Positions 25,972-33,746 of a stretch of 64,000 nucleotides of DNA are shown here, piece after piece. This DNA is from JBKEAJ01 sp047974415. GTDB taxonomy: Bacteria; Bacteroidota; Bacteroidia; Bacteroidales; Prolixibacteraceae. The number at the start of each line of letters is the position of its first letter. Within the stretch, counting starts at the first letter, position 1. The notes under the pieces were generated by a model, which did no database searches, was not told the origin of the DNA, and saw only the letters and a list, made by a program, of their open reading frames with translations. A program made the translations under genes and the position numbers. The DNA lies in assembly GCA_047974415.1 (NCBI GenBank), contig JBKECH010000054.1:10758-74757 (forward strand). Reading direction: 5' to 3'.

Positions 25972-26114
25972 GAGTCTGTCTATAAAGTCCAATATCTGCG
26001 TTATGTTCACTTTGCGAATTAGTCATTTACACAAGTAAACTCCTAATTCACAGAGTTTCGCAAGTCTTGATCTTGAGCTTTCTAATTCAGACTCCTGACA
26101 TTATGGACAGATAC
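25972..26114 (+). mobile_element. Family A MITE-like element, copy 4, between bamA and ompH
   Basis: Exactly 143 bp between TATTTA direct repeats (25966-25971 and 26115-26120). Left end GAGTCTGTCTATAAAGTCC, right end GACATTATGGACAGATAC. Same length and ends as copy 2, but with a different duplicated target, which is strong evidence for transposition. Confidence 0.88.
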
Positions 26115-26170
26115 TATTTATAGGATACATCATTTTTATTTTTTGCAAAAATACAACTAATTAATTAAAT

Positions 26171-28867
26171 CTAAAATGATTGTCCGATTATAAAGTGGAA
26201 CTGACCTCCACTTGTTTCTCCCATAATTTTATCAAAGCCGTATCCCCAGTCTACCCCCATCATTCCAAAAATTGGGAGATATATCCGAACTCCTGCACCA
26301 GCCGCTCTTTTTAAGTCGAATGGGTCGAAGTTCTTAAATGATGCGGCGTCCATTCCTGCCCATGCATTTCCAGCTTCCAAGAATGTCAGCAAATAAATCG
26401 TTGCTTGTTGTTCTAATGATACGGGATACCTAAGTTCCATTGTATATTTTGTGTATATACCTGCGCCTAAGTACTGACTGCCTGTAGAGTTAGCAGAAAC
26501 CATACCGTCTTCATAGCCTCGTTGCGATATAATCGATGTTCCTGGCATATAAGAGCCACTCAGTCCAGACCCTCCGACATTAAAGCGTTCGTAAGGAGAT
26601 ATTAGATTTTTATTATAATAGCCTAAAAATGCGCCTTCAAACTTAGCCATAAGAACTAATTTGTTATTGGAGTTCAGAGGCATATATTTTTCTCCTTTCA
26701 ATGTAAACTGATAATATTCAAGCCATGGCAGATGTCTGCCTTTCCATTTGTCATATGCTTCTGTATTGTCTTTGTCTGGAATACTCGAGAACAAAGAGTA
26801 GGGGAGTGTAAATTTCACTCCAAGCGAGTAGCTAGAGCCAGATCTTGGATATATAGGGTAATCGACCGAGTTTCTGCCAAATACTGTGTTTAAACTGAGA
26901 TTATTATAGTTGTTTACGTTGTATATTCCCTTGGGGTCTATAAAGTACTGAAAGTTCTGGTATAAGTTTTGAGTCATGTATCTTTCGAATGACAAGTAGT
27001 GGTTTATAGTAAAATAGTCATCTGGCCATTTTAACCTATATCCGTAACCAACGCCTACAGCAAAGGTTTCTTGTATTTTGTCTCCAGTACTACCTTCGCC
27101 GTCGTAGGTGTAGCTGTCTCCTGTCCCTCCGTAGCCCCCGTAGCCCCCATAGTTCCCATAATTTCCGTAATTCCCATAATAATTGTAGTAATTATTGTAA
27201 TAATTTCCATAATTCTGTGCTGTATTGAAATCTTCGTAGTATGAGTTTTCTGAATAGTTGTACTTATAATATGAGAGATTCACCGAGAAGTTGTTGGGTT
27301 TTTTTCCTCCAAGCCAAGGTTCTACGAATGTTATGCTGTAGCTCTGCATATATTTACCACTGACCTGAGCTTTCAGAGCCAATGTCTGACCATCGCCCGA
27401 AGGTAGGGGTTTGTAAGATTCTGGATTAAATACATTTCTGATTGAGAAGTTATTAAATCGAACTCCAGCACTGAATATAAGGCGGTTTGCTCCGTATCCG
27501 CCAGAGAGCTCCAGTTGATCGTTTTCTCTCTCTGTGAGGTTATAGGCTACATCTACAGTCCCAGATTCGGGGTTTGGAACGATATCTGGGATAAGGCTAT
27601 TCTCATCAAAGTGCCCAAGCCCAGCAATCCTAAACAACGAGCGTTTTATGTCGCTTTTACTGAACAAATCTCCAGGTTTTGTATATAGTTCTCGTCTAAC
27701 TACGTGTTCGTTGGTTTTGGTGTTTCCCAATATGCTAACTTCGTTTATTGTTGCTTGCGAACCTTCTATTATCCTCATCTCAAAGTCTATAGAGTCGTTA
27801 CTCACGTTTGTTTCTATGGGGGTGATGTTAGAGAAAACGTATCCATTGTCTAGGTATAAACTACTAACGGCGTCGTCGTCTTCTTGCAGCCTTTTGTTAA
27901 GTAGTTTTTGGTCAAATACGTCTCCTTTCTTGATGCCGAGCATATTGTCTAGCATAAAAGACGGATACTTGGTGTTCCCTATCCATTTTATGTCGCGGAA
28001 GTAATACCTGTCGCCTTCTTCTACCCAGATGTCAATTTTCACATTTTTCTCGTCAAGCTTTGTTATAGAATCTCTTAAAACTATCGCATCTCTATATCCC
28101 AACTCGTTGAATTTCTTGATCATATCTCCTTTGTCGTCTTTGAAGAGCGCTTCTTGAAATTTCTTGCTTTTAAAAAAGTTTCGTATGTCTTTGGAGTTGG
28201 TTTTCTTCATTGCTCTTTCAAGCTTAAAAGAAGTCACCTTGCTGTTTCCATGGAAGACTATTTCATCGACTTTTACTTTTTCGTTTTTGTCTACGTCGAT
28301 ATCAAGGATTATGCTATTGCTATTGTTGGGGTCGTCGCGTCTTACAACAATAACGTCGGTGTTTAGATAGCCTTTCTCGGAGAAGTATCCCTTTATGAGT
28401 CTTTCTGCGGAGACGATACTATTTTCAGTAACTTGTTGTCCTGGAATGAGGGATAGTTTCTTGTCGATATCTTCTTTTTCAGACTTTTTTAGACCTTTGT
28501 ATTCCACTGATGTCAATCTAGGTATTTCTGTTAGTTTCACGTCTAACCAAACCTGATTTCCTTCTTCTTTTGCAATTGATATGTTAACATCAGAGAACAA
28601 GCCTCGTTGCCATAGACCTCTGACGGCGTTGCTAACTTCGGGTCCAGGAATCTCTATTTCTTGTCCGATGTTGAGCCCTGTGAATGATTTGAGTCGGTCT
28701 TTATCTAAGTAGTTAATTCCAGAAATGTCTATTCCTGCAATGGTGTACTTCTTAGGGTTTGAGTAGTCTATATTTATTGGAGCATTTGCGTTCTGTGCCC
28801 AGATGTTATTCGATTTGAAACACAGTAGCGTAATGGCTACAAGTAATAAAGGTGTCGTTTTAAACAT
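26171..28867 (-). CDS. bamA: BamA outer-membrane protein assembly factor
   Basis: 898 residues, signal peptide (about 1-24), five POTRA repeats (about 40-440; e.g. VSILGNTKTNEHVVRRELYT) and an Omp85 barrel ending FHFIIGQSF with terminal Phe. The barrel contains FNVGGSGLSG and the lid-lock-like RYPVSLEQQATIY region. A Tyr/Gly/Asn-rich low-complexity insert lies at about residues 546-589 (YGNYGNYGGYGGYGG), probably in a surface loop. Inserts beta-barrel proteins into the outer membrane; essential. 13 bases after uppS. Confidence 0.95.
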   Translation of the reverse strand: MFKTTPLLLVAITLLCFKSNNIWAQNANAPINIDYSNPKKYTIAGIDISGINYLDKDRLKSFTGLNIGQEIEIPGPEVSNAVRGLWQRGLFSDVNISIAKEEGNQVWLDVKLTEIPRLTSVEYKGLKKSEKEDIDKKLSLIPGQQVTENSIVSAERLIKGYFSEKGYLNTDVIVVRRDDPNNSNSIILDIDVDKNEKVKVDEIVFHGNSKVTSFKLERAMKKTNSKDIRNFFKSKKFQEALFKDDKGDMIKKFNELGYRDAIVLRDSITKLDEKNVKIDIWVEEGDRYYFRDIKWIGNTKYPSFMLDNMLGIKKGDVFDQKLLNKRLQEDDDAVSSLYLDNGYVFSNITPIETNVSNDSIDFEMRIIEGSQATINEVSILGNTKTNEHVVRRELYTKPGDLFSKSDIKRSLFRIAGLGHFDENSLIPDIVPNPESGTVDVAYNLTERENDQLELSGGYGANRLIFSAGVRFNNFSIRNVFNPESYKPLPSGDGQTLALKAQVSGKYMQSYSITFVEPWLGGKKPNNFSVNLSYYKYNYSENSYYEDFNTAQNYGNYYNNYYNYYGNYGNYGNYGGYGGYGGTGDSYTYDGEGSTGDKIQETFAVGVGYGYRLKWPDDYFTINHYLSFERYMTQNLYQNFQYFIDPKGIYNVNNYNNLSLNTVFGRNSVDYPIYPRSGSSYSLGVKFTLPYSLFSSIPDKDNTEAYDKWKGRHLPWLEYYQFTLKGEKYMPLNSNNKLVLMAKFEGAFLGYYNKNLISPYERFNVGGSGLSGSYMPGTSIISQRGYEDGMVSANSTGSQYLGAGIYTKYTMELRYPVSLEQQATIYLLTFLEAGNAWAGMDAASFKNFDPFDLKRAAGAGVRIYLPIFGMMGVDWGYGFDKIMGETSGGQFHFIIGQSF

Positions 28868-28880
28868 ACTATAACTATAT

Positions 28881-29657
28881 TTATTGAGCTTGTAAATTAT
28901 CGTTTTCTTTTTTTATTTGGTCTCCTGTCATCCCAAATCTTCTTTCTCTTTGTTGGTATTTGTATATTGCTTCATAAAAGTTGTTTTTTTTAAAGTCTGG
29001 CCACATTACTTTTGGGAAATACAGCTCTGAATAAGAAATCTGCCACAACAAAAAATTGCTTATACGTTGCTCGCCACTAGTGCGTATCAGCAGTTCTGGG
29101 TCGGGTATGCCTGTTGTCATAAGGTATGATTCGAATAGCTCTGGAGTGATATCATCTTTAGAAATATTATTGTTGCAAACATCTTCGGCTATGAGTTTTA
29201 CGGCGTCTATTATTTCTAGCCTAGAGCTATAACTTAATGCAACGACAAATATTGTACCTGTGTTGTCAGATAATTTTTCTTCGGTTTTCTCGATACTCTT
29301 TCTCACTTCTTCGGGCAATAATTGTTTATTGCCGATTACTTTTAATTGCATATTCAGTCGGTCTAGTTTATCTGTCTTGAGCTCAATGGCTCTTGCCATC
29401 AAGGACATTAATAGGTCGACCTCTTCTTTGGGGCGTTTCCAATTTTCTGTCGAGAAAGCATAAACAGTTAAGTACTTCAGGCCTATTTCGGCAGAAGCCT
29501 CCAATATATCTTCTAGTGAGTTCATACCCTCTTCATGCCCATCGTTGCGTTCTTTGCTACGATGTTTTGCCCATCGCCCATTTCCATCCATGATGATGGC
29601 AACATGCTTTGGCAACTTATCTACTTCTATTTTATTTTTTAAATTAGTCAAGTCCAT
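28881..29657 (-). CDS. uppS: Isoprenyl transferase (undecaprenyl diphosphate synthase)
   Basis: 258 residues from MDLTNLKNKIEVDKLPKH; an ATG three codons earlier is also possible. Motifs: HVAIIMDGNGRWAKHR with catalytic Asp, YLTVYAFSTENWKRP, and the C-terminal PELLIRTSGEQRISNFLLWQ. Condenses isopentenyl units into the C55 lipid carrier for peptidoglycan and glycans. Overlaps the end of the upstream DUF6089 gene by 14 bases. Confidence 0.94.
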   Translation of the reverse strand: MDLTNLKNKIEVDKLPKHVAIIMDGNGRWAKHRSKERNDGHEEGMNSLEDILEASAEIGLKYLTVYAFSTENWKRPKEEVDLLMSLMARAIELKTDKLDRLNMQLKVIGNKQLLPEEVRKSIEKTEEKLSDNTGTIFVVALSYSSRLEIIDAVKLIAEDVCNNNISKDDITPELFESYLMTTGIPDPELLIRTSGEQRISNFLLWQISYSELYFPKVMWPDFKKNNFYEAIYKYQQRERRFGMTGDQIKKENDNLQAQ

Positions 29658-30366
29658 AACAATCATTGGCGAAAATAATCAATTTATAGGATATATGAAT
29701 ACCAAAGGTTGGAATCATGTCGTTATTGTGCATCGACGAAGCTCCTGCAAAGCCAATGGGGTTGCTCAAATCGTCGAGGGTTGAGGCAAAAATCTTTTTT
29801 ACAATTATTTCTGCCCCAACACTAAATCTGCTGTTTAATTCGGCTTTAACGCCAAAGGTTATGGGTATATACAGTGGTGCTTTGTTTTTTGTGTAATAAC
29901 GCCCCATAGCAATGTAATCTGGGTGGGGAGTAAGTTGTGTCAGCATCTTGGGGTCGTAATAGTAATCATATAATAAAAAACCCATTCCAAGCCCAATGTA
30001 GGATGTCCACTTATTACCTCCTTTTCCAGGCATAAATTTCAGGTAATTAACTTCTGCCGACAGGTTGATGTCGTTGATATTTTTGGCAAAGCTGTATCTG
30101 AGACCGTGGAATTTGCCAGATACGTCCAGCCCAGTGTGGTTATAGCTAAGACGATATGCAAACCTTTTGTTGAAGTTGTTTCTGAGGAATGCTCCAAACG
30201 TGTTGGGGGCAATACTTTCAAAATGTCTTACACTTGTTAAGTTGCCAAAATAGCTACTCTTGCCCATAAACACTCCGAGGTCTATGGATTCCTCCTGACC
30301 GTAACCGCTTAATGAATGCAACAGAAGTGCTGCTAAACTTACCTTTTTTAGTATCTTACTTTTCAA
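29644..30366 (-). CDS. DUF6089-type outer-membrane beta-barrel protein
   Basis: 240 residues with signal peptide (cleavage near SGYGQ). Repeated amphipathic strands (RFAYRLSYNHTGLDVSG, WTSYIGLGMGFLLYDYYYDP, APLYIPITFGVKAELN, RFSVGAEIIVKK). This family typically lies upstream of uppS-bamA in Bacteroidota. Function unknown; probably an 8-12-strand barrel. Start of the envelope operon. Confidence 0.8.
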   Translation of the reverse strand: MKSKILKKVSLAALLLHSLSGYGQEESIDLGVFMGKSSYFGNLTSVRHFESIAPNTFGAFLRNNFNKRFAYRLSYNHTGLDVSGKFHGLRYSFAKNINDINLSAEVNYLKFMPGKGGNKWTSYIGLGMGFLLYDYYYDPKMLTQLTPHPDYIAMGRYYTKNKAPLYIPITFGVKAELNSRFSVGAEIIVKKIFASTLDDLSNPIGFAGASSMHNNDMIPTFGIHISYKLIIFANDCYGLD

Positions 30367-30456
30367 TTATAAAGACTATTGTTTCTACCTCTTGCCTCTT
30401 GTTAATACTTGGATATAACTACTCGGCACCTAAAAAAATTGTAGCTATATGTGTTT

Positions 30457-31788
30457 TTATTTTATTAGTTGCGAAATAGCTAGATTACATCGCTTGAAAG
30501 GAAAGCTAGAAATCTGACTTTCCATTTTATTTTTTATGAGCTCGGTGCAGAGATTACCGATGCTTCCAGCATGAGTGTGTAGCACCTTTTTTGTAGGCTT
30601 GTAATCTCCTTTATCAATCTTTATTGCTACTTGTTTGTACGCATCTCTAAACGGTGTTCCTTTTTGTACAAGTCGGTTTACTTCCTCTACACTGAAGATG
30701 GGGTCGTACTTACTCTCACTGATTATGTCTTCTCTGACAAGGACGTTCTGCATGCCAAAACGACAAATGTCTATACAGCTTTTCAACTCTTCGATGGCAG
30801 GGAAAAGAACTTCTTTCAACAGCTGATAGTCCCTGAAATAGCCACTTGGAAGGTTGTTTGTCATCATCGATAATTCGTTTGGCAGCGAAGTAAGTCGGTT
30901 TGTTTTTGCTCGCAATAGCTCGAACACATCAGGATTTTTTTTGTGTGGCATAATACTCGAACCTGTAGTCATCTCGACGGGGAGTGCCATAAAATCAAAA
31001 TTTTGAGACATATATAGACAAACGTCCGTTGCCAGCTTGTTTATTGTCGATGCTGTCGACGACATAGCTGCTGCCATGGCTTTTTCCGTCTTCCCTCGGC
31101 TCATTTGTGCGTAAACCACATTGTAGCTTATCTCTTTGAAACCAAGTAGGCTTGTTGTCATCTCGCGGTTCAATGGAAACGATGATCCGTATCCGGCTGC
31201 ACTGCCCAAGGGGTTTTGATTTGCAATGGTGTATGCAGCCTTAAACATTGTAACATCGTCAATAAGGCTCTCAGCATAGCTCCCAAACCACAAACCAAAG
31301 GATGAAGGCATAGCTATTTGTAGATGTGTATATCCAGGTATTATTATATTCTTATGCTCTTCGCTTCTTTCTTGCAGGCATGCAAACAATTCATTAATGC
31401 TTGTTACAATTATTTCTATTTGCTCTCTGAAATACAGCTTAAGGTCGAGCAATACCTGGTCGTTGCGCGAACGCCCACTGTGTATCTTTTTGCCGACATC
31501 GCCAAGCTTTTCTGTCAATAAGTGCTCAACCTGGGAGTGTACGTCCTCTATACCGTCTTCTATTCGGAATTTATTGTTTTCGACTTCGTGCAACAAGGCT
31601 TTCAGCTCATGAACAAGTAGATACATTTCGTCCTTTGTTAATAAGCCAATACTCTCTAGCATCGTTGCATGGGCAATGGAACCGATAATGTCATGCCTAG
31701 CTATGCTCATGTCCATCTCTCTGTCGCGTCCAACAGTAAAGTCTTCTATTTGTTTGTTTGTGTCTTGACCTTTATCCCAGATTTTCAT
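30457..31788 (-). CDS. argH: Argininosuccinate lyase
   Basis: 443 residues from MKIWDKGQDTNKQIEDFTVG; six preceding codons come from the family C repeat. Signature GSSIMPHKKNPDVFELLR, HSGRSRNDQVLLD and TYLHLQ-like GYTHLQIAMPSSFG. Cleaves argininosuccinate to arginine and fumarate. The other arginine genes are not in the window. Confidence 0.95.
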   Translation of the reverse strand: MKIWDKGQDTNKQIEDFTVGRDREMDMSIARHDIIGSIAHATMLESIGLLTKDEMYLLVHELKALLHEVENNKFRIEDGIEDVHSQVEHLLTEKLGDVGKKIHSGRSRNDQVLLDLKLYFREQIEIIVTSINELFACLQERSEEHKNIIIPGYTHLQIAMPSSFGLWFGSYAESLIDDVTMFKAAYTIANQNPLGSAAGYGSSFPLNREMTTSLLGFKEISYNVVYAQMSRGKTEKAMAAAMSSTASTINKLATDVCLYMSQNFDFMALPVEMTTGSSIMPHKKNPDVFELLRAKTNRLTSLPNELSMMTNNLPSGYFRDYQLLKEVLFPAIEELKSCIDICRFGMQNVLVREDIISESKYDPIFSVEEVNRLVQKGTPFRDAYKQVAIKIDKGDYKPTKKVLHTHAGSIGNLCTELIKNKMESQISSFPFKRCNLAISQLIK

Positions 31789-31887
31789 GTGTTTATAATT
31801 ATGCAATAAGCTGTAAGCTATAGGCTTTATGCTTTTGCTGGTTTAATTATTCGCCTGTGTGTAGGAAAGCTTAAAACCTACCACCAT
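31786..31887 (-). repeat. Family C start-site repeat, copy 4, degenerate (upstream of argH)
   Basis: 102 bp on the minus strand. The 3' part is well kept (AACCAGCAAAAGCATAAAGC, then AATTATAAACACATGAAA with the argH ATG). The 5' part has diverged: AGGAGGATG has become AGGCGAATA, so neither mini frame survives. A short family A-like end (CCTGTCTGAACTATAAAG) lies just beyond at 31900-31917. Confidence 0.65.
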
Positions 31888-31950
31888 GGCTGTTTAGTAC
31901 CTGTCTGAACTATAAAGAATATCATAGTTTTGTTTATTGACTACCGATAA

Positions 31951-31988
31951 CATCTTGCAAAGATAGCTTTTTCTATCTTTGCAAGATG
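31951..31988. promoter_or_regulatory. Perfect 16-bp inverted repeat carrying mirrored -7 boxes at the rnhB start
   Basis: Arm CATCTTGCAAAGATAG (31951-31966), 6-base spacer, exact reverse complement (31973-31988). Each arm contains TATCTTTG, the Bacteroidota -7 box, one on each strand. The rnhB ATG (31986-31988) forms the end of the right arm, so the plus-strand promoter would give a nearly leaderless mRNA. Confidence 0.6.
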
Positions 31989-32570
31989 ACATTAAGTACA
32001 TATTATATAAAAGACTGCGTCGAGGCTGGTGTCGACGAGGCTGGGCGTGGTTGCCTTGCTGGACCGGTAGTAGCATCGGCAGTAATCCTGCCTAACAATT
32101 TTCCATTCGACATATTGGACGATTCAAAAAAGATGACTGTGCGCAAAAGAGAAGAGGCACGCAAAATTATAGAAGTTGAATCCTTGGCGTGGGGAGTTGC
32201 ATTTGTTGATAACCACAAAATAGACGAAATAAATATCCTGCAAGCATCAATATTGGCAATGCATAAGGCGATTTCTAACTTATCAACAATGCCCGAGTTG
32301 TTGCTTATTGATGGCAATCGATTCAATAAATATCAAAGCATAGAGCATCGCACCATAGTAAAAGGCGATGCAAAGCTGTGCTCGATAGCCGCCGCATCAA
32401 TATTAGCAAAGACTCACAGAGATGAGTATATGGATAAAATTGCAAGAGAATACCCTCTCTATCAATGGGAACAAAACAAGGGTTATCCAACGATAAAGCA
32501 TCGTAAATTCATTGAAGAACATGGAGTTACACCCTTTCATCGACTGTCGTTTAGGCTGACAAAAGCATAG
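31986..32570 (+). CDS. rnhB: Ribonuclease HII
   Basis: 194 residues. Catalytic acidic motif AGVDEAGRGCLAGPVVASAV near residue 14, LLIDGNRF, and KGDAKLCSIAAASILAKTHRD. Cuts RNA-DNA hybrids and single ribonucleotides in DNA. The start codon is the last three bases of a perfect inverted repeat. Monocistronic; the following gene has its own promoter. Confidence 0.94.
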   Translation: MTLSTYYIKDCVEAGVDEAGRGCLAGPVVASAVILPNNFPFDILDDSKKMTVRKREEARKIIEVESLAWGVAFVDNHKIDEINILQASILAMHKAISNLSTMPELLLIDGNRFNKYQSIEHRTIVKGDAKLCSIAAASILAKTHRDEYMDKIAREYPLYQWEQNKGYPTIKHRKFIEEHGVTPFHRLSFRLTKA

Positions 32571-32625
32571 CTTAATTATAATTGTGATATTAACCAATGC
32601 GCATAAACTGTGTTGAAAACTATTA

Positions 32626-32656
32626 TTTGTAGCAAATGTAATTGTTCGTAACTTTG
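32626..32656 (+). promoter_or_regulatory. Bacteroidota-type promoter of the SPOR lipoprotein gene
   Basis: TTTG (32626-32629), 19 bases, then TAACTTTG (32649-32656), a textbook match to TTTG-N19-21-TAnnTTTG. The start codon is 24 bases further on. Confidence 0.7.
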
Positions 32657-32680
32657 GGTTCAATTTCTTAAGATTTAAAA

Positions 32681-33232
32681 ATGAAAAGTAGAGTTATAAC
32701 ATTAATCGCAGCAGTGGCAATGACCGTGTTTGTAGGCTGCAAATCAAAGTCTTATACTTCTGGCAATAGCGGTGCCTATTCCGACAATGCTCCTTATGTG
32801 GGCAAACCCGAGGTGAAAGAAGAAGAAACATACACTACAGATGTGTATAACATCATGCCAGAAAAGCCAAATGTGGAAGATTCGCACCCCACTATATCCA
32901 TGGAGGATATTGAGTTGGCTGCAAAAGAAGAAGCTAATACACGCACCACAACTGAAGATGTGGAAGCTGTGGAGGACGAAATGAATTTTGCTGGTGACAA
33001 TGCTTTCTTCGTTATCGTAGGTAGCTACTCTCAGATTGACAATGCCAGACGAGAGAAGCAGAGTTTTATGAGCAAAGGTTACGACGCCGTTATACTGAGA
33101 AGCAACAAAAATGGGTACTACAGAGTAAGTATAGGAGCCTACAGAGAAAAACCAAGAGCCTACCTGCTCATCGGCGAGATTAAAAACAGATACCCCCAAT
33201 ATAGCGATTCGTGGGTGCTGATTAAAGAATAG
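32681..33232 (+). CDS. SPOR-domain lipoprotein
   Basis: 183 residues. Lipoprotein signal ending VFVGC (Cys about 20), an acidic disordered middle (about 25-100), and a C-terminal SPOR domain (FFVIVGSYSQIDNARREKQ, GYYRVSIGAYREKPRAY). SPOR domains bind denuded peptidoglycan glycans, often at the septum. Tethered to a membrane, it likely acts in cell-wall remodelling or division. Followed by a 500-base non-coding region. Confidence 0.87.
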   Translation: MKSRVITLIAAVAMTVFVGCKSKSYTSGNSGAYSDNAPYVGKPEVKEEETYTTDVYNIMPEKPNVEDSHPTISMEDIELAAKEEANTRTTTEDVEAVEDEMNFAGDNAFFVIVGSYSQIDNARREKQSFMSKGYDAVILRSNKNGYYRVSIGAYREKPRAYLLIGEIKNRYPQYSDSWVLIKE

Positions 33233-33746
33233 TTGTTTAGTTTGTATGCTTTGTAAAGGGTCAATCCCAAGCTCTGTTTTAGAGTCTTGAGTTTGACCTT
33301 TTTTGTTTTGTCGTGCAGTAAAAAAGGCTTTATGCCGAATACCGAGAGTGGGCTTTATTGTTCCTTCCATTCCCACGAGGCATGCGCCTCGAGGCTATAA
33401 AGTGTCGCCCTTTCAGGGCTATTCGTTTATCGTTGAATTGTTCATTATTTGGTTTAAGGTTTAATCGTTGAATTTTAGGGTTTAAAGTTTAGGGTTTACC
33501 ACTAATTCGTCGTCGTTTGTGCGAATGGTTTTCAATCCCGAAGGGGTGTTATTATTGTTTTCTCGAGGCGTATGCCTCGGGAAAACATGGTATCCAGTGG
33601 TTCTTAGCCCCGAGGGGGCGAAATTATTAATAGTGAGGCACGATTAAAAAACGGTTGGCACAGCTTAACTAAACGACATTATGTGTAAATGACTAATTCA
33701 CAAAGTGAGCATAGCGCAGATATTGGGCTTTATAGACGGAATCTAG
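33233..33746. other. Non-coding region with palindromes and a family A remnant
   Basis: No gene seen. Holds the perfect palindrome CGAGGCATGCGCCTCG (33376-33391), a hairpin with arms GTTTTCTCGAGGC and GCCTCGGGAAAAC (33558-33587), phrases such as CCCTTTCAGGG, CCCGAAGGGG and CCCCGAGGGGG, and a stretch of TTTAGGG/TTTAAGG-like words (33450-33500). An internally deleted family A copy covers about 33671-33738. It may be a dispersed intergenic repeat unit. Confidence 0.6.
33671..33738 (-). mobile_element. Family A element remnant, copy 5
   Basis: Keeps GTAAATGACTAATTCACAAAG and the right end CAGATATTGGGCTTTATAGAC; the left half is deleted. Lies just 3' of lepA. Confidence 0.65.

Noticed and set aside
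33450..33500. Telomere-like TTTAGGG words
   Set aside because: Only a few irregular units within a bacterial chromosome; more likely a degenerate intergenic repeat.
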